Shown here: positions 1 to 8,091 of the stretch, piece after piece
Position numbering within the stretch: position 1 is the stretch's first letter
Layout: each line of letters begins with the position of its first letter
Made by a program: the position numbers and the translations under genes
DNA from: Flavimaribacter sp039888615
GTDB taxonomy: Bacteria; Pseudomonadota; Alphaproteobacteria; Rhizobiales; Rhizobiaceae
Direction: 5' to 3' (one strand)
Assembly: GCA_039888615.1 (NCBI GenBank)
Contig: JBDQQS010000002.1
Length of the DNA: 64,000 nucleotides
The notes under the pieces: generated by a model
What the model was told of the DNA's origin: nothing
What the model saw: only the letters and a program-made list of their open reading frames with translations
Database searches by the model: none

Positions 1-1
1 C

Positions 2-187
2 AAGGGATCCGGTTTCGGGCTGGTAGGCGATGTGATCATCGGAATTGTCGGGGCCGTGATCGCCGGTTGGCTCTTCCCCGCTCTCGGACTGTCGCTTGGC
101 GGCGGTATCATCGGGGCGATTATCGCCGCGGTCATCGGGGCGGTCATCCTGCTCCTGATCATACGGCTCATACGGCGCGTCGCCTGA
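2..187 (+). CDS. GlsB/YeaQ/YmgE-family stress-response membrane protein (5' truncated)
   Basis: The reading frame is open from the window edge to a TGA and encodes the last 61 residues of a very hydrophobic, glycine-rich protein. Two membrane helices are visible: one around GIVGAVIAGWLFPALGL and one around GAIIAAVIGAVILLLIIRL, ending in the basic tail IRRVA. This matches the C-terminal part of the small (about 80-90 residue) transglycosylase-associated/GlsB family of inner-membrane proteins linked to stress responses. The start lies outside the window. The molecular function of the family is not established. A strong hairpin follows 17 bases after the stop. Confidence 0.8.
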   Translation, partial: KGSGFGLVGDVIIGIVGAVIAGWLFPALGLSLGGGIIGAIIAAVIGAVILLLIIRLIRRVA

Positions 188-203
188 TCGCAAGCATGCA
201 TGA

Positions 204-227
204 AGGGGGAGATTGTCGTCTCCCCCT
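204..227 (+). terminator. Hairpin after the GlsB-like gene
   Basis: A perfect 9-bp inverted repeat AGGGGGAGA / TCTCCCCCT with a 6-base loop lies just after the stop of the truncated first gene. The bases that follow (AATTGTCGTTTCT) are only partly T-rich, so a rho-independent terminator is likely but not textbook. Confidence 0.6.
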
Positions 228-373
228 AATTGTCGTTTCTCCCGCCATCCGACGCCTTGTCATTGCACCTCTGAGATGTATACATGCACGCGTTCCGGGC
301 CGGTCGCGCCGCACGGGACGCATACATCCCCGCTGCGCGCGCCAAGGCGCACACTTGCCCGACAGAGGTTTTC

Positions 374-1231
374 ATGGATTCCAAGCGCTTTATCCTCGCA
401 GCCCAGTGCGTCAACCGTCCCGGCATCGTTTCGGCCGTGTCCACCGCGATATTCGAGCTCGGTTGCAACATCCTCGATTCCCAGCAATTCGACGATACAG
501 AGAGCGGTCGTTTTTTCGTGCGCATGGTGTTCAACCACGACACGGTTACGCTGGACGAGGTGAGAACGGTTCTGGAGCCGGTGATGAGCGAACTCGACAT
601 GGAGTGGACGCTTCGGGACCGCGAACACCGCCGCAAGGTGCTGCTGCTGGCGTCGCGTTTCGACCATTGTCTGGGCGATCTTCTCTATCGCTGGCGTAGC
701 GGCGACCTCGAAATGGACGTGGTCGGCATCATTTCGAACTATCCGCGAGACACCTACAAGCAGATCACGATGGGAGACATTCCGTTCCATCACCTGCCGA
801 TCACCAAGGAAACCAAGCCGCAGCAGGAGCAGCAGATCACCGATCTGATCGAGGAAACCGGCGCAGAACTGGTGGTGCTTGCCCGCTACATGCAGATATT
901 GTCGGACCAGATGTCGCGCAGCCTGTCGGGCAGATGCATCAATATCCACCACTCGTTTTTGCCGGGTTTCAAGGGCGCGCGGCCCTATCACCAGGCGCAT
1001 GAGCGCGGCGTGAAACTGATTGGCGCAACGGCGCATTTCGTCACCGGAGATCTCGACGAGGGACCGATCATCGAACAGGACGTCGAGCGGATCAGTCACC
1101 GCGACACGCCCGAGGGCCTGGTTCGCAAGGGGCGGGACATCGAAAGGCGGGTGCTTGCGCGCGCGGTGCGATACTATCTGCAGGACCGGGTTTTCATGAA
1201 CGGCGCGAAGACAGTGGTCTTTCCGGAATAG
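374..1231 (+). CDS. purU: Formyltetrahydrofolate deformylase PurU
   Basis: The protein is 285 residues, the usual PurU length. An N-terminal ACT domain (about residues 5-85, beginning RFILAAQCVNRPGIVSAVS) precedes a formyltransferase-fold domain. The conserved block NIHHSFLPGFKGA, followed by the aspartate in TGDLDEGPIIEQD, supplies the catalytic Asn-His-Asp set of the family. PurU hydrolyses 10-formyl-THF to formate and THF in the cytosol, feeding purine synthesis and balancing one-carbon pools. The ATG at 374 is chosen because it restores family length and follows an AGAGG ribosome site; the frame is open upstream to 284. The gene stands alone, with the glycosidase gene starting 74 bp later. 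Confidence 0.93.
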   Translation: MDSKRFILAAQCVNRPGIVSAVSTAIFELGCNILDSQQFDDTESGRFFVRMVFNHDTVTLDEVRTVLEPVMSELDMEWTLRDREHRRKVLLLASRFDHCLGDLLYRWRSGDLEMDVVGIISNYPRDTYKQITMGDIPFHHLPITKETKPQQEQQITDLIEETGAELVVLARYMQILSDQMSRSLSGRCINIHHSFLPGFKGARPYHQAHERGVKLIGATAHFVTGDLDEGPIIEQDVERISHRDTPEGLVRKGRDIERRVLARAVRYYLQDRVFMNGAKTVVFPE

Positions 1232-1305
1232 AAAGGCGCTGAATTCCGGCCCGATAACCGCCACGTTGTTTACACGGCTCAGGAAATCGGGTCAGTATCG
1301 CTGAC

Positions 1306-2856
1306 ATGTACGCTTCGCACGGATTTCTTCGCTCCGACATCGGCGATGTCGATATCGTCTGCCATGAGGGCGTCTATCACCTCTTTCATCTCGTCCTGCC
1401 CAATCACGACTTCATCGCCCATGCGGTCAGCAAGGACGGGATGGCGTGGAACCGGGTTCGCAACGCCCTGTTCGTCGGCGAGCCCGGCGAATGGGACGAC
1501 GATATGTTGTGGACGATGCATGTCTCTCCCGATCCGGAAAAACCGGGGTCCTGGCGGATGTTCTATACCGGCCTTTCCCGCGCGGAATTTGGCCGGGTGC
1601 AGCGCGTGGGGCTCGCGCGATCGGACGATCTCTATCACTGGAAGCGCTGCAACAACGGCAATTATCCGCTGGAGATCGACGGCCGGCACTACGAATCCAG
1701 CGCGGATGAAGGCCGCAAATGGGTGAGTTTCCGGGACCCGTTCTTTTATCGCGACGAGGAAAGCGGCGAACGGTTGCTGTTGTCGTCGGCGCGGATCAAC
1801 GAGGGGCCGATCATCCGACGCGGTTGCGTGGGGCTTGCGCGGGAGGTCGAGCCTGACGTGTTCGTGTTCGACAAGCCGTTGCATCGGCCGGGTCTCTACG
1901 ACGACATCGAAGTGCCCAACCTCATCCGCATCAAGGACCGCTACTTCCTGCTTGGATCCATACGCGAAGACACGAAGGTTCATTACTGGTGGTCGGACCA
2001 GATCGAGGGGCCTTACGAGAACTTCTACGACAATGTGTTGCTGCCGGAAGGCAACTACGCCGCAAGGATCTGCTGCTACGAGGGCAAATACCTGCTCTTC
2101 AATTTCTTCTCGCGGCAGGAAACGCTCTACGGCCGCGAAATCATCACGAGGCTGCTGCCGCCGCCGAAGGAGATCGTTTCAGGCAAGGACGGCAGGCTGC
2201 ATCTGAAATCCTTCAGTGGATTTGATGCTCTGGTCTGCGATTGCAGAACGATCAGCGATCCCGGCCAGATCTCCATGCTTTTCGACAATCCGCACGCCTG
2301 CGTTGAGGAACTGGACGACGGCATGCACATTCTTTGTCCGAGCGGCTACGAGGCGTTTCTTCTGCCTGGCCTGCGGCAGGACTTTCGCCTGCGCGCCCGC
2401 ATCGAACTGGCGGGGCTCGGCAAATGCGGCATGGTGATACGCGTTTCGGAAGAGGGCGACGGCTATTACCTGTCGCTCGACCTCGTCAAGGGTATTGCGC
2501 AGATCAGGCACTGGGGCGCCAATCCGACGCCGGAGTTCGAGCACGCCTTCACCTACCAGACGCTGCAGACCGGATACTTCCTTTCGAATATCATGCAGGG
2601 CGGCTGGGAAATCGAAATCGTCTGCCATGGCATGTATCTCGAATTGTCGATCAACGGCCAGGTGACGCTGAGCCTCGTCGATGACGGTTTCCACGAGGGG
2701 CATGTCGGCTTCTATACGGAATCGGCCAATCTCAAACTTGGCGACGTCGTCATGCAGTCGCTCAGTCGACCGACCACCGAGCAGGACAGCGTGTATACAG
2801 CCACGCGTCCCATCGACGCGGAGATCATTGGACCGGGTCCGGCCAGCGAGATATGA
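1306..2856 (+). CDS. GH32/GH43-like five-bladed beta-propeller glycosidase
   Basis: This 516-residue protein has no signal peptide. Residues 1-310 look like the beta-propeller of GH32/GH43/GH68 enzymes: an early Asp region (IGDVDIVCHEGVYHLFH), the RDPF motif near residue 143 (the transition-state Asp motif of GH32) and EVPNL near residue 202, in the place of the acid/base Glu motif. Residues about 340-490 form a likely beta-sandwich (RLRARIELAGLGKCGMVIRV onward) like the GH32 C-terminal module. Invertase or another fructosidase or sucrose-related activity is likely; the exact substrate cannot be told. It overlaps the phosphatase gene by 4 bp (ATGA), so it shares an operon with SPP- and SPS-like genes. 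No clear ribosome site precedes the ATG, so the start could differ. Confidence 0.75.
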   Translation: MYASHGFLRSDIGDVDIVCHEGVYHLFHLVLPNHDFIAHAVSKDGMAWNRVRNALFVGEPGEWDDDMLWTMHVSPDPEKPGSWRMFYTGLSRAEFGRVQRVGLARSDDLYHWKRCNNGNYPLEIDGRHYESSADEGRKWVSFRDPFFYRDEESGERLLLSSARINEGPIIRRGCVGLAREVEPDVFVFDKPLHRPGLYDDIEVPNLIRIKDRYFLLGSIREDTKVHYWWSDQIEGPYENFYDNVLLPEGNYAARICCYEGKYLLFNFFSRQETLYGREIITRLLPPPKEIVSGKDGRLHLKSFSGFDALVCDCRTISDPGQISMLFDNPHACVEELDDGMHILCPSGYEAFLLPGLRQDFRLRARIELAGLGKCGMVIRVSEEGDGYYLSLDLVKGIAQIRHWGANPTPEFEHAFTYQTLQTGYFLSNIMQGGWEIEIVCHGMYLELSINGQVTLSLVDDGFHEGHVGFYTESANLKLGDVVMQSLSRPTTEQDSVYTATRPIDAEIIGPGPASEI

Positions 2857-3578
2857 CGCGCGCGCCCTTTCTGGTCGTCAGCGACATTGACGACACGCTG
2901 ACCGGAGACGCGCAGGCGCTTCGTGATTTGACGGACATACTCGCCGCGCACCGCGACACCGTGCGTTTCGCGCTCAATTCCAGCCGACCCTCGGCGAGCG
3001 TCGACAGAACCATCGAAACCGAATTTCCGCCGGGCTTTGAAGCGGACGCCTGCATCACCGCGATGGGAACCGAAATCCGCGTTGACGGGGAATTGCTTGG
3101 CGATTGGGACGCGCGGTTCAGCGGCTGGCCGCGCGACGAGATCTTTCGCATTGTGGAGGCAGAAGGACATCGGCCGCATGCGCCGGAATTCCAGACGCGC
3201 TACAAGGTGAGCTTTGCCGTGCCGCGCGGAGAGCCGCAAAACCAGGTGCGGGAAATTCTTGCAAAAACCGGCGCGGATTGCCGGTTCATCGCCTCCGGCG
3301 CTGACGATTTCGATATCATCCCGTCGCTTGCCGGCAAGGACAATGCGGCGATTTTTCTCGCCGGTTTTCTTGGAATTTCCACCCAGCGTCTTATTGTTGC
3401 AGGTGACTCTCGGAACGATCTGGCCATGTTCCAGGTCGCATCCGGGGCCATTGCAGTGGGCAACGCCCGCAGGGAACTTCTCGACGCGATGCCCGTTAAC
3501 ACCAGTTACCGCGCGACCCGAAACCACGCCGCGGGAGTACTCGAAGGCCTCAGGCATTTCGGTGTGATTTCAGCTTAA
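2853..3578 (+). CDS. Sucrose-phosphate phosphatase-like HAD hydrolase (Cof/S6PP type)
   Basis: This 241-residue cytosolic HAD phosphatase has the nucleophile motif DIDDTL at residues 11-16, a C2B-type cap in the middle (GDWDARFSGWPRDEIFRIVE) and the late metal motif VAGDSRNDLAMF. The motif set is that of the sucrose-6F-phosphate phosphohydrolase / mannosyl-phosphoglycerate phosphatase group. Its neighbour downstream is a sucrose-phosphate-synthase-like glycosyltransferase, so dephosphorylation of sucrose-6-phosphate (or a related disaccharide phosphate) is the best reading. The start codon overlaps the stop of the glycosidase gene, indicating translational coupling. Confidence 0.75.
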   Translation: MTRAPFLVVSDIDDTLTGDAQALRDLTDILAAHRDTVRFALNSSRPSASVDRTIETEFPPGFEADACITAMGTEIRVDGELLGDWDARFSGWPRDEIFRIVEAEGHRPHAPEFQTRYKVSFAVPRGEPQNQVREILAKTGADCRFIASGADDFDIIPSLAGKDNAAIFLAGFLGISTQRLIVAGDSRNDLAMFQVASGAIAVGNARRELLDAMPVNTSYRATRNHAAGVLEGLRHFGVISA

Positions 3579-3614
3579 AAGGGCCGCGCTTTCACTTGAT
3601 CGAAAGGACCCTTC

Positions 3615-4901
3615 ATGCCCGAAAACACTCTTGGCTCACTGATGATGATTTCACTGCACGGTTACGTGGCGGGCTCTCCCGAACTCGGCAAGCCGGACAC
3701 GGGAGGCCAGGTCGTTTTCGTGCTCGAACTGGCCAAGCGATTTGCGCGGCTCGGCTACCGGGTCGACGTCGTCACCCGTCAATTCGAGGACCAGCCGGCC
3801 GAGGATCGCATCAACGACAATTTGCGTATCTGGCGCATTCCGTTCGGCGGGTCGGACTTTATCCGCAAGGAGGACATGCACGACTGGTACGGCGATTTCG
3901 TAAGCAATCTTCTGGCGGCGGTGCGGGCGCGCAAACTGCATTACGACATCGTCAACAGCCACTATTGGGACGCCGGCGTGTCAGGTCAGAAAATCGCCGA
4001 GGAACTGCAGATCCCGCATATCCACACGCCCCATTCGCTTGGCTGGTGGAAGGCGAAGACGATGAAGGGCGCCAATGAGGCCGACTTCGCCGATTACCGC
4101 TTCGACGAACGGATCCAGAAGGAATTCGTACTCTACCGCAATTGCGATCACATCATTGCGACGAGCGAACATCAGGTCCAGCTCATCGAGAAACAGTACG
4201 ACATGCCGCGGGAGAACATCACGATGATTCCTCCGGGCATTGACGAGCAGCGGTTCACGCCGGTTCCGCCGCAGAAGCTCAAGGAAATCCGCCTGAAACA
4301 CGACCTGAAACCGACCGACGTCTATGTCGTCGGGCGGGCGGCGACCAACAAGGGATATGACCTGATCATCGACGCGCTGCCGACCTTGAAGGAACTGCAG
4401 CCGAAAGCGCGCCTCGTGCTCGCCGCCGGCGCCAATTCGGCCGCGGACAAGAAGCTTTTGACCCGCTGGATGAAAAAGGCCGAGGAGATCGGCGTGGCCG
4501 ACAGTGTGGACTGGCGCGGTTACGTGGAGGACGACGACCTGGCGGACTATTATCGCGCGGCCGGCGTCTTCGCCCTTCCGTCGCGCTACGAACCCTTCGG
4601 CATGACGGCGGTGGAGGCGATGGCCTGCGGCACGCCGACGGTGCTGACGACGCGCGGGGGCCTTTTCGACCAGATCGAATTCGGCAGGCACGCGCTTGTC
4701 GCCGACCCGACGCGTCCCGCCGAATTCGCGACCATGATCAATATGGCCTTGCAGTATCCCTGGCTTCGCGACACGCTCGTCGTCGAAGGCGCGCGCTTCG
4801 CCCGCCGTCACTTCGGCTGGACGGGTATCGCGAGGCGCACCATCGGCATATTCGAGCGTTTCAAGGGTCGCTACGAGCCGGAGCTGGATGAAACGGCGTG
4901 A
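3615..4901 (+). CDS. Sucrose-phosphate synthase-like GT4 glycosyltransferase
   Basis: This 428-residue GT-B enzyme begins with ISLHGYVAG and PELGKPDTGGQ (residues 12-32), close to the N-terminal signature of sucrose synthase and sucrose-phosphate synthase. The GT4 retaining E-x7-E motif appears in RYEPFGMTAVEAMACG, and the PPGID loop and VGRAATNKGYD region are also present. It would transfer a glucosyl group from a nucleotide sugar to fructose-6-phosphate or a similar acceptor. It lacks the C-terminal phosphatase domain of plant SPS; the gene just upstream supplies that activity separately. Only 36 bp separate it from that gene. A different acceptor, giving another compatible solute, cannot be excluded. 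Confidence 0.75.
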   Translation: MPENTLGSLMMISLHGYVAGSPELGKPDTGGQVVFVLELAKRFARLGYRVDVVTRQFEDQPAEDRINDNLRIWRIPFGGSDFIRKEDMHDWYGDFVSNLLAAVRARKLHYDIVNSHYWDAGVSGQKIAEELQIPHIHTPHSLGWWKAKTMKGANEADFADYRFDERIQKEFVLYRNCDHIIATSEHQVQLIEKQYDMPRENITMIPPGIDEQRFTPVPPQKLKEIRLKHDLKPTDVYVVGRAATNKGYDLIIDALPTLKELQPKARLVLAAGANSAADKKLLTRWMKKAEEIGVADSVDWRGYVEDDDLADYYRAAGVFALPSRYEPFGMTAVEAMACGTPTVLTTRGGLFDQIEFGRHALVADPTRPAEFATMINMALQYPWLRDTLVVEGARFARRHFGWTGIARRTIGIFERFKGRYEPELDETA

Positions 4902-4965
4902 GGTTGAAATTCCGGATGGTTGGGCTTTGACTTTGAATCGGCGGATGCATCGCAAACTTGATGGG

Positions 4966-4991
4966 ATCCCGAGAACTCTTGTATTCGGGAT
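4966..4991 (+). repeat. Inverted repeat just upstream of a small gene
   Basis: ATCCCGA and TCGGGAT form a perfect 7-bp stem around a 12-base loop. It ends 3 bases before the ATG at 4995, so it would bury the ribosome site of that small gene if transcribed. It could also mark the end of the glycosyltransferase transcript, though no T-run follows. Confidence 0.5.
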
Positions 4992-4994
4992 GTT

Positions 4995-5252
4995 ATGACA
5001 CTTGATATGCAAACCGCGCTGTTGACGACTGTAAACGCTTCATATCAGGATCAGCTGGATGCAGGCGGGCTTGCCGTTGCGCTGAAAAGCGAGAATGCAG
5101 CTCTCGGTCAGGTGTCGTCGTTCTTTATGAAAATCGATGGTGAAACGCAGAAAGCGTTTGCGTTGGAGCACGGCATTTCAAACGATGCTCTGGCGCATGT
5201 TGCCAGCGTATTCCAGGATTGGTCCGGCCAATCGGTCGCCTTGGCGACTTGA
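4995..5252 (+). CDS. Small hypothetical protein, 85 residues
   Basis: Not recognised. The 85-residue product has no signal peptide or membrane helix and is Ala-, Gln- and Val-rich with likely helices (DAGGLAVALKSENAALGQV, then GISNDALAHVASVFQDW). Balanced acidic and polar composition and normal codon choice make it plausible as a real gene. The possible ribosome site is within a hairpin, which weakens the case. It lies 93 bp after the glycosyltransferase gene on the same strand and may be its distal operon member or independent. Confidence 0.45.
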   Translation: MTLDMQTALLTTVNASYQDQLDAGGLAVALKSENAALGQVSSFFMKIDGETQKAFALEHGISNDALAHVASVFQDWSGQSVALAT

Positions 5253-5340
5253 GCCTGTATACGCGCCCTTTCCAATGGGGATGAGGGAAGTTGGGAAGGC
5301 GGGGAGGACCTGAGCACGTCTTCAGAGAGGCGCATGGGAA

Positions 5341-5360
5341 CCCCGCGCCGGGGCGCGGGG
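5341..5360 (-). terminator. GC-rich hairpin, terminator of the minus-strand TIM-barrel gene
   Basis: CCCCGCGC-CGGG-GCGCGGGG is a perfect 8-bp stem with a 4-base loop. It lies 25 bp beyond the stop of the minus-strand gene and 88 bp beyond the stop of the plus-strand small gene, so it may act for both. No long T-run follows on either strand. Confidence 0.5.
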
Positions 5361-5385
5361 CTGGGTCGGTGGGAAATTGGCGTCG

Positions 5386-6204
5386 TTACCGTGCGAGGCC
5401 CTGTGCCTGCAGGAAGGCGACGGAATCCGGTATTTTCGACTTGTCGCGGATCTCGATGATCAGGCGCGGATTGGAGTCCAGGAGCCCGAGGGCCGCGAAG
5501 ACGGATTTCCAGCAGATTGTTCCTTCGCCCAGGCTCCAGTGGCGATCGGCGTAGCCGTCGGCGTCCTGCAGGTGGATGTGGTTGAGCAGGTTTCCGGCCG
5601 CATGAACGTAGTAGTCGACGGGCGGCGCGCCGGTTGAGCCGTGCGCGTAGAAGGCGTGTCCGGTGTCGATCGAGACCCTGACGCTGTCGGAATCGAAGCT
5701 GCGGCACAATTCGACGCGGGCGTGCGGATCCTTGTCCTCGATGTTCTCGATGACAAGCACGCAACCAATGTCTTCAGCGCGCTTGACGACGTCCCTGAGG
5801 GTTTCGTGACACCGCTCGACGAGCTGCGCGCGCCCTTCGGCGTAGTTGTCGAGATTGTTGTAGTCCCATGTCGTATAGGGCGAGTGAATGACCATCTGGT
5901 TTGCGCCAATGGTCTCGCAGACGTCGAGACCCTGCATGAAGCGCTTCCGGACGACAGCCCGTATGTCCTGATCCTGCGACGCAATGGTAAAGCCCCAGAA
6001 GGGACCGTGAATTCCGATCCGTCCTTCATGGCTGTCCAGAAGCCGCTTCGCGCGCGCCGCGGCGGCTTGCCAGTCTCCCTCAAGAAGATCGGCGGAGAAG
6101 AAATCCTGGATTTCGAGGTCGCGGGGAAGCTCCCGCATCAGGTCGCGATGTATTTCGTAGTAGTCGAGCGTCATGGCCGCGCCGACAATCGGTAATTCAC
6201 TCAT
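5386..6204 (-). CDS. Sugar phosphate isomerase/epimerase-family TIM-barrel protein
   Basis: This 272-residue protein belongs to the xylose-isomerase-like / AP-endonuclease-2 superfamily. Probable metal ligands appear in order: a Glu in VLVIENIEDKD, Asp-His in SIDTGHAFYAHG, His residues in LLNHIHLQDADGYADRHW and Glu in LIIEIRDKSK. Members isomerise or epimerise sugars or hydroxy-acids, or act as endonuclease IV-like enzymes; the substrate is not readable here. The ATG at 6204 is preferred over one 27 codons upstream because AGGA precedes it at the right distance and the barrel begins directly (ELPIVGAAMTLDYYEIH). It is divergent from the phosphodiesterase gene, sharing a 250-bp upstream region. 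Confidence 0.8.
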   Translation of the reverse strand: MSELPIVGAAMTLDYYEIHRDLMRELPRDLEIQDFFSADLLEGDWQAAAARAKRLLDSHEGRIGIHGPFWGFTIASQDQDIRAVVRKRFMQGLDVCETIGANQMVIHSPYTTWDYNNLDNYAEGRAQLVERCHETLRDVVKRAEDIGCVLVIENIEDKDPHARVELCRSFDSDSVRVSIDTGHAFYAHGSTGAPPVDYYVHAAGNLLNHIHLQDADGYADRHWSLGEGTICWKSVFAALGLLDSNPRLIIEIRDKSKIPDSVAFLQAQGLAR

Positions 6205-6454
6205 CAGATATCCTCGTAACGGGAAGGGGCGGCCGGAGAAACGACCGCGATACAGACAATGCGCCTGAAGAGGCGCATCCATCACATGATCACAATGCGA
6301 TGACAGACGGATTGCAGTTTGATTTCAGAATTATGATCCGGTGGGCGGCGACCTGTGGATCCGGGACGGTGGAAATCAGCCGGTATAAATACTGTCACAA
6401 ACTGCGCCTAGGCTCTTGCTGTCATTCTGCATAGCAATTTTACACACGGCGATC

Positions 6455-7930
6455 ATGAGCATACAGGCGCGCAAGGCGGTAATTTGTGTTTTCGACGGCC
6501 TGCGGCCTGATATGGTCAGCAAGGAGCTGACGCCAAACCTCTGGCGATTTGCGGCCGACGGCGCCTGGTTGAGACAGGCCAGGTCGGTGTTTCCGTCAAT
6601 GACGCGCGTCGCCACGACGAGCTTCGCCACCGGGTCGAAGCCGCAGACGCACGGCGTCGTCAACAACGCGTTTTTTCATCGCTGTGTGATCGCCGATACG
6701 GCGCTGGACACTTCAAGAGCCGATCATCTGGCGCTTGCAGAGAAGTTTCATGAGGGGCGGTTCGTGGAGTCAGCCGGTCTCGGATGCGCGCTCGCCAAAG
6801 CCGGAAAGAGCTATTGTGTCGTCCATTCCGGTTCCGCCGGCTCGGCCTATCTGGTCAACCACCGGGCGTCCCACAACGGTCAGTGGACCTTTTCCATACA
6901 TGGCCGTGAATTCACCAGCACGCCGGGCGCCGTGGACGAGGTTGTCGAAAGGTTCGGACCGCCGCCGCGCAGCAATGGCGCGCCGAAATTCCTGGAGGCC
7001 GACTACACGACCCGCGTGCTGACGGACCATGTGCTTGCGCGCCTGCAGCCCGACGTCGCGGTGATCTGGTTCTCGGAGCCGGACACATCCTACCATTACC
7101 GGCAGATCGGCTCCCGGGATTCACTCGACGTAACGCGCAAAATCGACGCCTGCTTCGGTTCCATTCTCGACGCCATCTACAGTGGTCCGGACGCTGCCGA
7201 CACGCTGGTCGTCGCCATGAGCGATCACGGCCAGATCAGCATGACGGGCGAATTCGACCTGATCGGCGCGCTGAAGGAACGCGGGTTCAAGGCGCGCGAC
7301 CGTATGGAGGAGGGCGCGGAAGTGCTTGCGACCCACGGATCGGTGTCTGGATTGAGCCTCGTCAACCCCGACGCCAGGCGGCTGCAGGATTTGGCGGCCA
7401 CGCTGATGCACATGCCGCAAACCGGGATGGTGTTTTCGCGCGACGGCGAGAACGGGGACGCAGCCATCGCCGGGACGCTGGCCTATTCCCTGATCGGGAT
7501 CGATCATCCCCGCGCGCCCGATCTTTTCTGGATCGCCCGATCCTCCGCGGCGCCGGACCTTTCCGGGGCGCCTGGAACCGGCCTGTTTACCGGCGGCGTG
7601 GGCGTTCCGGTCGGCGGCGGCATGCATGGAGGGCTCAATCCGTACGAACTCAACACCATGCTGGCGTTCGGGGGCGCCGGGATCGAGCGTTGCGGACAGA
7701 TCGACGACGCCACGGACCTGACCGCGATTGCGCCAACGGTTCTCGCCATGATGGGCGTGGCGGCGCCTGACACGATGACCGGCAAACCGATCGCCGCCGC
7801 GACCGGGCAGGCGCGTCCTGAAAGCATCCGAAAACGCGTCGAAGCGGAGTTTAACGGTTTTCGCCAGTCGCTCGACATTGTGGAACTTGAAAGTTCGAAC
7901 ATCGTGCTCGGCGGTGGAAGAGAAGTCTGA
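6455..7930 (+). CDS. Alkaline-phosphatase-superfamily phosphodiesterase / nucleotide pyrophosphatase-like
   Basis: The 491-residue product shows the metal-ligand order of type I phosphodiesterases: CVFDGLRPD (first Asp), FPSMTRVATTSFATG (nucleophile Thr region), KPQTHGVVNN, WFSEPDTSYHY (Asp and His), VAMSDHGQ (Asp-His) and GGGMHGG (last His). Such enzymes hydrolyse phosphodiester or pyrophosphate bonds in nucleotides, phospholipid head groups or phosphonates. No signal peptide is seen, so it should be cytosolic, which suits hydrolysis of a substrate imported by the downstream ABC transporter. The ATG at 6455 starts next to the first strand; a TTG 13 codons upstream is an alternative. It precedes the ABC operon by 161 bp. 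Confidence 0.8.
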   Translation: MSIQARKAVICVFDGLRPDMVSKELTPNLWRFAADGAWLRQARSVFPSMTRVATTSFATGSKPQTHGVVNNAFFHRCVIADTALDTSRADHLALAEKFHEGRFVESAGLGCALAKAGKSYCVVHSGSAGSAYLVNHRASHNGQWTFSIHGREFTSTPGAVDEVVERFGPPPRSNGAPKFLEADYTTRVLTDHVLARLQPDVAVIWFSEPDTSYHYRQIGSRDSLDVTRKIDACFGSILDAIYSGPDAADTLVVAMSDHGQISMTGEFDLIGALKERGFKARDRMEEGAEVLATHGSVSGLSLVNPDARRLQDLAATLMHMPQTGMVFSRDGENGDAAIAGTLAYSLIGIDHPRAPDLFWIARSSAAPDLSGAPGTGLFTGGVGVPVGGGMHGGLNPYELNTMLAFGGAGIERCGQIDDATDLTAIAPTVLAMMGVAAPDTMTGKPIAAATGQARPESIRKRVEAEFNGFRQSLDIVELESSNIVLGGGREV

Positions 7931-7944
7931 AAGTCGATGGCGTT

Positions 7945-7981
7945 CCGATAGTTATCGGTATTGAACAGTTTAACAAAACTG
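7945..7981. promoter_or_regulatory. Two adjacent inverted repeats upstream of the ABC importer
   Basis: CCGATA-GT-TATCGG (7945-7958) and CAGTTT-AACA-AAACTG (7966-7981) are each perfect 6-bp inverted repeats, 7 bases apart. They lie between the phosphodiesterase stop and the solute-binding-protein start. They could be a weak terminator for the first gene or operator sites for the transporter operon. No T-run follows. Confidence 0.4.
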
Positions 7982-8091
7982 TCACCGCACCGAAAAGATC
8001 GGGTCACATTGGTTAGCTATTGTTGGTTTGACGCAACTTTCCTCCCACGCGTCAAAGTTTAATTCATCACATCACTTACGAGGGCAACTCA

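Noticed and set aside
260..1264. Long open frame on the minus strand opposite purU
   Set aside because: It is an antisense shadow of the high-GC purU gene, with His/Arg-rich composition and no family resemblance.
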